Made by a program: the position numbers and the translations under genes. Positions 55,970 to 64,000 of a stretch of DNA of 64,000 bases are shown here, piece by piece. Under the pieces are notes generated by a model that searched no databases, had not been told where the DNA came from, and saw only the letters and a list, made by a program, of their open reading frames with translations. Within the stretch, counting starts at the first letter, position 1. Each line of letters starts with the position of its first letter. Where the stretch lies: the NCBI GenBank assembly GCA_963995505.1, contig OZ023186.1, positions 12,531,570 to 12,595,569 on the forward strand. The letters are read 5' to 3'. Source of the stretch: Hypericum androsaemum. Taxonomy: Eukaryota > Streptophyta > Magnoliopsida > Malpighiales > Hypericaceae.

Positions 55970-58900
55970 GTCCCCTCCTCTTGAAAAGGATTTGTCCTCA
56001 AATCATCACCTACATCAAACGGACTCAAGTCAGCCACGTTAAACGAAGCACTTACACTATACTCACCCGGAAGGTCTAGCTTGTAGGCATTATCATTAAT
56101 GCGTTCTAGCACTTGGAATGGACCATCTCCCCGTGGTAGCAACTTTGAACGTCTTTGGACAGGAAAACGCTCCTTCCTCATATGTAGCCAAACCCAATCG
56201 CCCGGCTCAAAGACAACCTTGCGCCTTCCTTTGTTTGCTTGCCTTGCATAGTGCTCCGTGCGCTTCTCGATGTTCATTCTAGCTTTCTCATGTAACTGCT
56301 TGACAAATTCAGCTTTCTTCTTGCCATCTAAGTTAACATGCTCACTCGAAGGTAGAGGTTATAAATCCAATGGAGTCAAAGGATTAAATCCATAAACAAG
56401 CTCAAATGGTGAGAATTGAGTAGCAGAATGAACAGAACGATTATAAGCAAACTCAACATGAGGCAAACAGTCTTCCCACGTCTTAATGTTATGCTTAATG
56501 AGTGCTCTCAAAAGTGTAGACAAAGTCCTATTTACTACTTCAGTTTGACCATCAGTTTGAGGATGACAAGTGGTAGAAAACAACAACTTAGTACCTAACT
56601 TGCACCACAAGGTCTTCCAAAAGTAACTTAGGAACTTAGCATCTCTATCAGAGATAATTGTCCTAGGCATGCCATGCAACCTAACAACCTCTCTAAAGAA
56701 CAAATCAGCAATGTTTGAAGCATCATCAGTCTTATGACATGGAATGAAATGTGCCATCTTAGAAAACCTATCCACTACCACAAAAATTGAATCTCTTCCA
56801 CGCTTAGTCCTAGGTAGGCCTAACACAAAATCCATAGAGATATCAATCCAGGGCTCACTAGGTATAGGTAGTGGGGTGTACAAACCGTGGGGTTTTACCT
56901 TTGACTTGGCTTGCTTGCAAGTGATGCAACGACCACAAACTCTCTCAACGTCTCTCTTCATGTGTGGCCAAAAGAAATGATCTTGTAGCATTGCCAAGGT
57001 CTTTGCAATTCCAAAATGCCCCATTAAGCCACCTCCATGTGCCTCCTGAATTAGTAATTCTCGCATCGAACAATTAGGCACACAAAGTTTGTTTTCACGA
57101 AATAGGTAACCTTCATTACGAAAGAACTTACCAAATGCACTTCTTTCAGTTGATCTAAACAACTCGCTAAAATCAACATCATCAACATACAACTCTTTAA
57201 TGTGTTCAAAGCCAAGTAGTTTAGCATCAAGAGTTGAGATCAAGGCGTACCTTCGTGATAGTGCATCAGCCACTACATTTTCCTTACCTTGCTTGTAGCG
57301 AATGACATAAGGAAATGTCTCAATGAATTCCACCCATCGTGCATGCCTCTTGTTCAGCTTGTGTTGCCGCTTTAAGTGCTTGAGTGACTCATGATCAGTG
57401 TGAATCACGAACTCCTTTGGCCACAAGTAGTGCTGCCATGTCTCCAATGCTCGAACTAGTGCGTACAACTCCTTGTCATAGGTCGGGTAATTCAAGGTTG
57501 CACCACTTAGTTTCTCACTAAAGTATGCAATGGGTCTACCTTCTTGCATAAGGACAGCCCCAATTCCTACACCAGAAGCATCACACTCTATTTCAAAAGT
57601 CTTAGAGAAATTAGGTAAAGCTAACAAGGGTGCATTAGTCAACTTCCCTTTCAGTAGTTGGAAAGCCTTCTCTTGAGCTTCTCCCCAAGTAAAGCCCACG
57701 TTCTTCTTGATGACTTCAGTTATGGGTGCGGCTATGCTACTAAAGTCCTTCACAAATCTCCTATAAAAACTAGCTAGTCCATGAAAGCTCCTAACATTAG
57801 CAACACTTGTAGGGCTTGGCCATTCACGGATAGCTCGGATCTTTTCTTCATCAACCTGTATTCCGTTAGCTCCAACAACAAAACCCAAGAATACAAGCTT
57901 ATCCGTACAAAAGGTGCACTTCTTCAAGTTAGCAAACAATTGTTCCTCTCTAAGTGCATCTAAGACAGATTTCAAATGTTCTAGATGATCCCCCACGTTC
58001 TTGCTATAGATGAGTATATCATCAAAGTAAACAACTACAAATTTACCAATGAATGGACGTAGAACATGATTCATGAGTTGCATAAACGTGCTAGGTGCGT
58101 TGGACAAACCAAATGGCATGACCATCCACTCATACAACCCATACTTAGTTTTAAAAGCAGTCTTCCACTCATCTCCTTCTTTCATCCTAATTTGATGATA
58201 ACCACTCTTCAAATCAATCTTAGAAAACATGCAAGAACCATGCAACTCATCTAACATGTCATCTAAACGAGGGATAGGGTGACGATATTTTACCGTTATG
58301 TTGTTGACTGCTCGGCAATCAACACACATTCTCCATGTTTTATCCTTCTTGGGCACAAGTAGGACTGGAACAGCACATGGACTCATGCTCTCTCTTACGT
58401 ACCCTTTCTCCAACAGCTCGTTGACTTGCTTCTCAAGCTCCTTTGTCTCTTCAGGATTGCTTCTATATGCGGGACGGTTAGGTATGGTAGCTCCCGGGAC
58501 AAAGTCTATTTGATGTTCAATCCCACGAATAGGTGGCAAACCAGGTGGTAGCTCGTCGGGAAAGACATCCTTGTAATCCTGCAAAAGAGACACAACCGTA
58601 CTAGGTACATGTGGTTCAAGCTCGTTAGTGTTTAGAAGTGCCTCCCGATACCGAAGTAAGATCATAGGCTTCTTTGTAAAGCACGCTTGCTTAATATCAC
58701 TTGTTCCCACATAGTAACTCTTTTTCCAACTCTCGTTTTTTCTCTCTTTGGCCGTCTTAATTTCTGTTTTTCCGGCTTCTTTTGTTTTCTCAATCTTTTC
58801 CTCTCCATTGGCCGTTTTTCTTATCTTTTTTTCGGCTTCTTCTCTCCTCTCATTCTTTTTCTTCTTGTCACGCTCTCTTTGCTCATCACTTTCTTTTTGC

Positions 58901-60531
58901 AACTGACGTTGATCTTCACAAACTTGTGATGGTGACAAGGGTGCCAAGGTGATTACTCTCTTCTTAAGTATAAATGAATACTTGTTGGTGTAGCCATCAT
59001 GATGCACTTTCCTATCAAACTGCCACGGCCTTCCTAACAATAGGTGACCAGCTTGCATTGGTACAACATCACACAACACTTCATCCTCATAGTTGCCAAT
59101 GCGGAATGCTACCAATACTTGCTTCATCACTCGTACTTCTCCACTATCATTCAGCCATTGTAGTTTGTAAGGCTTAGGGTGTTTTCCCGTGAGTAACCCT
59201 AACTTCTCCACCATAGTAGTGCTTGCAACATTAGCACAACTTCCTCCATCTATGATGACACTACACACCTTGTCTTTGACATAGCACCTTGTGTGAAAAA
59301 TATTTTCTCTTTGAGCCACATCATTTTCTTCTTTTACTTGCACATTCAATGCTCTTCTAGACACAAGAGTAAGCCTCTCAGCAGCTTGGTACTCTTCCTC
59401 GGATACGTCCTCCAAAGAAGGCATGCTTTCATGCTCCGAATCCTCTTCTTCAGTTTCAATCTCTCCACTCTCCTTGATCACCATTGCTTGCTTGTTAGGG
59501 CATTGACTTGAGATGTGCCCTCTTCCTTGACACTTAAAGCACTTGATGTCACGGTTCCTAGCTGGAGTGACTTCCACTTTCCTTTGAGAATTAGCTTGAG
59601 AACTCTCAGATTTATGCTCTACTTTGGCTGCTTGTGGCTTGTCAAACTTCTTTTGGTAGTTTGGCTTCCAAGTAGAATTCGATGTAGCTTTTGTTCTCCC
59701 CTCTCCTCTCTTGAGTTGCTTCTCAATTTTCGTTGCCATATGCACCATGTCCTCCAACTCCACATAGTGTTGCAACTCAACTTTGTCTTGAATTTCAGGA
59801 TTGAGTCCATTCAAGAACCTTGCCATTGTAACTTCTCTATCTTCATCTATATCAGCTCTTATCATGGCCATCTCCATCTGTTTGAAATACTCCTCCACAC
59901 TCAAACTTCCTTGCCTCATTCCTTGTAACTTCTTATACAGCTCTCTATAGTAATGACTTGGAACAAATCTCTTCCTCATCACCACTTTCATGTCTTCCCA
60001 AGTAGCTATAGGGCGTTCTCTATTTCTCCTCCTGCTAGTCACAAGTTGATCCCACCAAGTTATAGCATAATCAGTGAATTCGGTGATGGCAAGTTTTACC
60101 TTCTTTTCTTCGGAGCTATTGTGGCAATCAAACACAAACTCAATCTTCTTCTCCCACTCTAAGTATGCCTCCGGGTCAGAACGACCAGCAAAGGAAGGTA
60201 TCTTCAGTTTGATACTTCCTATGTTGTCGTCTCTCCTTGGCCTTGCCTCCCTAGGTGGACGGTTTGTTCTTGCTCTCCTAAGACTCCTTGTAGAGCCTAC
60301 GCCTTCTTCCGACTCAGAATCAGCTCCGCTTGATTCTCCAATAGGTACTCCTCTCCTACGCCTTTGGAGTTCGCCTCGCGTTTGGGGGTTGTCACGAGAA
60401 TTCTCCACGGCATCCACGCGTAGTTGCAAAGGCTCCATCTGAGCTTGCACCATCCGCTCGAGCTTCCCGGCCAAGGCATCCACTAATAACTTAAGGTCTA
60501 TGTTTTCCATAGTTTGACCTTCATGCGACAT
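55744..60531 (-). pseudogene. Element H Gag-Pol polyprotein with one nonsense codon
   Basis: 1595-codon frame collinear with B and C: CCHC, IDGGS protease, YFDD RT, RNase H, HHCC and the DDE integrase residues are all present. Codon 1391 (complement of 56359-56361) is TAA where B and C have TCA (PLDLSPLP), a single-base change. It truncates the protein after the catalytic Glu (~1331) and removes ~205 residues, including the integrase C-terminal region and the LTR-encoded tail. Two other differences from B and C are Gln for Arg in the RT APSTFM-LMNHV segment and Arg for Gly in KHLK-QHKLN. The start ATG at 60529-60531 follows the conserved acceptor-like motif. Truncated protein with an intact catalytic core could still be made. 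Confidence 0.94.
55970..55982 (-). other. Element H polypurine tract
   Basis: GTCCCCTCCTCTT on this strand equals AAGAGGAGGGGAC on the element strand, as in B and C. Confidence 0.88.
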
Positions 60532-61103
60532 GTTTGCTGCAAGAAAAATTGGTTAGTAAAAAAAATATGGCCTCACAAGCTCACTCCCTTACGTGTATAC
60601 TCTCAATGTATGGTGCACTCAAGTTCACTCGTGTTTTGCACTCAAATATTTGGCTTTTCTCTCTAAGGTACTCGCACACTCTTGCCTTTTTCCTCTCGTG
60701 ATACTTGTATGTTCTTACTAAGGCTAGAACGGCCTTGCTTGAGCTCCACGCTTTAACAAACAGAATGTTAAAGTTCCTCTTTGGTCTTTCTTTTAGTCTT
60801 GCTCGTCCCCTTTCTTGATCAGCTGTTGCGCCTCCTTAGTTTGCTAGCTTCCCTCGGATTTGCTTCCTCTTTAGCTTGAGACTTCCAATTTAGCTTGCTT
60901 CCTCTTTAGCTTGCGGCTTCCTTTTTTCTTTTTCTTTTCTTTCCCTTTTTTTTTTTTTTTTGCTTCACACGTTTGTTTTCCTCTCTTTTCTCTCAAACAG
61001 CGAGGAGAGAAAACGAACCAACAAGAACAAAAAAATAACAAGTAACAAAAACGAACCAACAAGAACAAAAATAACAAGGATAATGAACTAAAGTAACAAG
61101 CTA
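60532..61103 (-). other. Element H untranslated leader
   Basis: 572 bp, collinear with the leaders of B and C. The purine microsatellite (T-run on this strand) lies at about 60920-60961. No usable frame. Confidence 0.75.
60537..60558 (-). promoter_or_regulatory. Splice-acceptor-like motif before gag ATG (element H)
   Basis: On the element strand TACTAAC (60552-60558), a T-rich tract and TTGCAG ending at 60537, five bases before the ATG. Same as in B and C. Confidence 0.45.
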
Positions 61104-61116
61104 AGCTCTGATACCA
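61104..61116 (-). other. Element H primer-binding site (initiator tRNA-Met)
   Basis: AGCTCTGATACCA on this strand, two bases from the LTR at 61119. Confidence 0.92.
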
Positions 61117-61118
61117 AC

Positions 61119-61923
61119 TGATATGAATCTCCGCGGAAAAGATTCACAACTCGGACCGTTTGTTACTTTAGAATGGAACAGATCACAACTCACAAGAACT
61201 TACACGAACTAAGGCACAAATTTGTACCTCAACCCGCTGCAAGGGCTTCTGAACCTTGACCTAAGGTCGTATCACGCCACAAACGGGGATGGAATATCCG
61301 CTTGATAAGTGAAGGATAAATTCTAGCCAAGACGACTCACCAGCCTAAGCAAGAACAAACGAGTATCAAACTCTCAACTAGCCAATGCTAAGTATTTCCG
61401 AATTGTGTGTCTACGTTTTATTGCTAGGAGTCCTCTTTATATAGGCTCCCAAAGTACCAAAATATTCCTAAACAAGCTAACTCCTTAAAAGGAATTCAAA
61501 GGCTGGCCAAAACTCTCTTTCCTATTCTAAGGAGATTCTGGCCGAACTTATGCAACTAAACAAGGAATAATATAAGCAAATAATATCTAATAGAATAGCT
61601 ACTAGTTGCACGTCCAAAACAATTAGATGCATGGCCTAAATAGGCTGATTCTTCTTGATTCTCCATGTGCGCATGCATCTAGAAGCTTTCGTGCATGTCA
61701 AGCTTCCCATTCAGCCTCCAAAACGTGCATGGGCCTCCCTTGGGCTTCTTGGACGTCCTTGGTCCTCCACGCACTTGATTGAGCCCAAACTTCATGCATT
61801 AGTCCATTGAAATCAGATTGCAACTTCCTAGCTCTTGCTCTTGTCATTGGCCCAATTGCAACTTGAACTTGCTTCGAGTCTACAAGCTTGATAGTTGGTG
61901 CATCCGTAGGCTTGCTCACATCA
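61119..61923 (-). repeat. Element H 5' LTR
   Basis: 805 bp, nearly identical to the other H LTR. It includes the orphan coding tail (61698-61923) with [11 protein letters not shown], where one substitution changed Pro to Ala. Confidence 0.94.
61417..61443 (-). promoter_or_regulatory. Element H LTR TATA box and polyadenylation signal
   Basis: CTTTATATA (61435-61443) and TTTATT (61417-61422) are the complements of TATATAAAG and AATAAA. Confidence 0.68.
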
Positions 61924-64000
61924 TTAAGAACTTAGTATCTCTATCTGAAATGATTGTCCTAGGCATGCCATACAATCTTACAACTTCCCGAAAGAACAAA
62001 TCAGCAATATGTGAGGCATCATCAGTTTTATGACATGGAATAAAATGCGCCATCTTAGAAAACCTATCCACCACAACAAAAATTGAATCTCTACCACGTT
62101 TAGTCTTAGGAAGTCCTAACACAAAGTCCATAGAAATATCGATCCAAGGCTCACTAGGTATAGGTAGGGGAGTGTACAGTGATGCAACGTGATGCAACGT
62201 CCACAAATTGCTAAAGTCTTTGCTATTCCAAAATGTCCCATCAATCCGCCTCCGTGTGCCTCTTGTATCAACAATTCTCGCATGGAAAAATTAGGCAAAC
62301 AAAGCTTATTCTCACGAAATAAGTACCCTCCTTCATTCCGAAAGAACTTACTAGACGCACTCCTCTCGGTTTCACGAAACACATCACAAAAGTCAGTATC
62401 GTCAGCGTATAACTCTTTAATGCGTTCAAAACCAAGTAGTTTTGCATCAAGAGTTGAGATCAAAACATACCTTTGTGACAGTGCATCGGCTACTACGTTT
62501 TCCTTACCTTGCTTGTAGCGTATGACATAAGGAAATGTCTCAATAAATTCAACCCAACGTGCATGCCTTTTATTCAGCTTGTGTTGTCCCTTTAAATGCT
62601 TCAAAGATTCATGGTCAGTATGAATCACAAATTCCTTGGGCCATAAGTAATGTTGCCATGTCTCCAATGTCCGAACCAATGCATACAACTCCTTGTCGTA
62701 AGTTGGGTAATTCAAGGCTGCTCCGCATAGCTTTTCGCTAAAATAGGCAATTGGTCGTCCTTCTTGCATGAGCACGGCACCTATTCCAACACCTGAAGCA
62801 TCACACTCAACCTCAAACGCCTTAGAAAAGTTAGGTAACGATAATAAAGGTGCATTTGTCAACTTCTCCTTGATGAGCTGAAATGCCTTCTCTTGAGCTT
62901 CACCCCAGCTAAATCCAGCGTTCTTCTTGATCACCTCAGTAAGTGGTGCGGCTAAGCTACTAAAATCTTTCACAAATCTCCTGTAGAAACTAGCTAGGCC
63001 ATGGAAACTTCGGACTTTAGCAATGCTCGTGGGACTTGGCCATTCTCGAATTGCACGTATCATTTCTTCATCGACCTGTATTCCTTTAGCACTAACAACA
63101 AAACCCAAGAAGACAAGCTTATCTGTGCAAAAGGTGCACTTCTTCAAGTTAGCAAACAATTGATCCTTTCTAAGTGCATTTAGAACATATTTCAAATGTT
63201 CCATGTGATCCTCCATGCTCTTGCTATAAATAAGTATATCATCAAAATAAACGACTATAAATTTGCTAATAAATGGACGTAAAACATGATTCATAAGCCG
63301 CATAAATGTACTAGGAGCATTAGACAACCCGAATGGCATGACCATCCATTCATATAATCCATATTTTGTTTTAAAGGCTGTCTTCCACTCATCTCCTTCT
63401 TTCATTCTAATTTGATGATAACCACTCTTCAAGTCAATTTTAGAAAACATGCTCGATCCATGCAGTTCATCTAACATGTCATCTAAACGAGGAATAGGGT
63501 GACGATATTTTACCATTATGTTGTTGACTGCTCGACAATCAACACACATCCTCCATGATCCATCCTTCTTAGGCACAAGTAGGACTGGCACGGGACAAGG
63601 ACTCATGCTCTCTCTCACGTACCCTTTCTCCAATAGTTCATTGACTTGTCGCTCAAGTTCCTTTGTTTCCTCCGGATTGCTCCTATATGCGGGATGATTA
63701 GGTGTGGCAGCTCTCAGAACCAAGTCAATTTGGTGCTCAATCCCTCGGATAGGTGGTAACCCTGATGGTAGCTCGTTGGGGAATACATCTTCGTAGTCCT
63801 ACAAAAGGGAAACAACTATACTAGGCAAGTGTGGTTAAAGTTCGTTAGTGTTTAAAAATGCTTCCTTGTACATAAGTACGATCATTGGCTTTTTGTGAAA
63901 ACATCTTGCTTGATATCACTAGCTCCCACATAAAAACTCCTTTTCCACCCCTCGGTTTTTCTCTCATTGGCCGTTTTAATTTTTGTTTTTCCGACTTCTT
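61924..64000 (-). pseudogene. Element G pol, 5' part (RT, RNase H, integrase start), continuing beyond the window
   Basis: Read on the minus strand from 64000: a linker with stops (for example a TAG in the CTACAAAAGGG complement near 63800), RT ([18 protein letters not shown] near 63235-63255), RNase H ([12 protein letters not shown] near 62770-62800, TDHESLKHL), then the integrase zinc region. There, near 62170-62215, the copy has lost about 100 bp relative to B (the [12 protein letters not shown] region and part of the HHCC domain), leaves a short GATGCAACGT duplication and changes frame. The integrase core resumes ([24 protein letters not shown]) up to the H insertion at 61924. Gag and the 5' LTR lie outside the window. 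Confidence 0.88.

Larger units (their letters stand above)
55165..61923 (-). mobile_element. Element H: nearly intact CRM-like LTR retrotransposon nested in G
   Basis: 6759 bp, minus strand, inserted in the integrase gene of element G with target duplication TTAAG (55160-55164 and 61924-61928). Both LTRs are 805 bp and differ at about two positions (near 55266/61216 and 55910/61859). It belongs with B and C and its LTR tail is of the C type. The polyprotein carries one nonsense codon. Removing H rejoins G integrase (SDRDTKFL to SYFWKTLW). Confidence 0.96.
53764..64000 (-). mobile_element. Element G: decayed CRM-like LTR retrotransposon, split by element H and running off the window
   Basis: Minus-strand element of the E family. 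Its 3' LTR, polypurine tract and integrase end lie at 53764-55164; the rest resumes at 61924 after the nested element H and continues past 64000, so the 5' LTR is not seen. The first LTR base pair is mutated (TT instead of TG). Stops, frameshifts and a deletion in the integrase zinc region show it is old. Its own target duplication cannot be checked. Confidence 0.9.

Overview
This is a gene-poor, repeat-only stretch of a nuclear plant genome, probably a dicot. Two components account for essentially every base. (1) About 28 kb is a strongly strand-biased, pyrimidine-rich minisatellite with a 10-bp (sometimes 11-bp) unit, CCTTTTCTTG and variants such as CCTTATCTTG, CCTTTTCTTT, CCTTTTCATG and CCTTTTCCTTG. 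It keeps one polarity across the whole window. (2) About 36 kb is Ty3/gypsy LTR retrotransposons inserted into that array. They carry gag, a CCHC knuckle, protease, RT, RNase H and a DD35E integrase in Ty3 order, and a primer-binding site matching plant initiator tRNA-Met (TGGTATCAGAGCT). No host gene, rRNA, tRNA or CRISPR is seen.

Layout: array 1-7650; element A (7651-14508, +, decayed, TSD CCTCA); array 14509-18209; element B (18210-25052, +, intact, LTRs identical by eye, TSD TTTTT); array 25053-36007; element C (36008-42769, +, intact ORF, TSD CTTTC); array 42770-45964; a rearranged composite D of a divergent family (45965-47632); array 47633-49113; element E (49114-51761, -, internally deleted, non-autonomous, TSD TTTTT); array 51762-52681; solo LTR F (52682-53450, -, TSD CGTGT); array 53451-53763; element G (53764 to beyond the window end, -, decayed), split by element H (55165-61923, -, nearly intact, TSD TTAAG).

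Four related families can be separated: A and F (LTR 769-820 bp), B, C and H (LTR 777-805 bp, polyprotein 1595 aa), E and G (LTR 738-755 bp), and D (LTR about 613 bp). The LTRs end in a 9-bp inverted repeat (TGATRTGAA...TTCAYATCA). In A, B, C, E, G and H the gag-pol reading frame runs through the polypurine tract into the 3' LTR, so the last ~65-75 residues (with a [15 protein letters not shown] motif) are LTR-encoded. Together with the Gag and RT sequence style, this points to the CRM (centromeric) chromovirus lineage. A centromeric or pericentromeric location is therefore a reasonable inference but is not proven here.

B and C look competent to supply proteins in trans. E keeps ends, PBS, PPT and an in-frame Gag/integrase-tail fusion but has no enzymes, so it would need such a helper. 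The array itself shows nested higher-order duplication (72 bp, 111 bp, ~237 bp, ~355 bp, ~2.55 kb, ~3.6 kb), with indels mostly near multiples of 10 bp.
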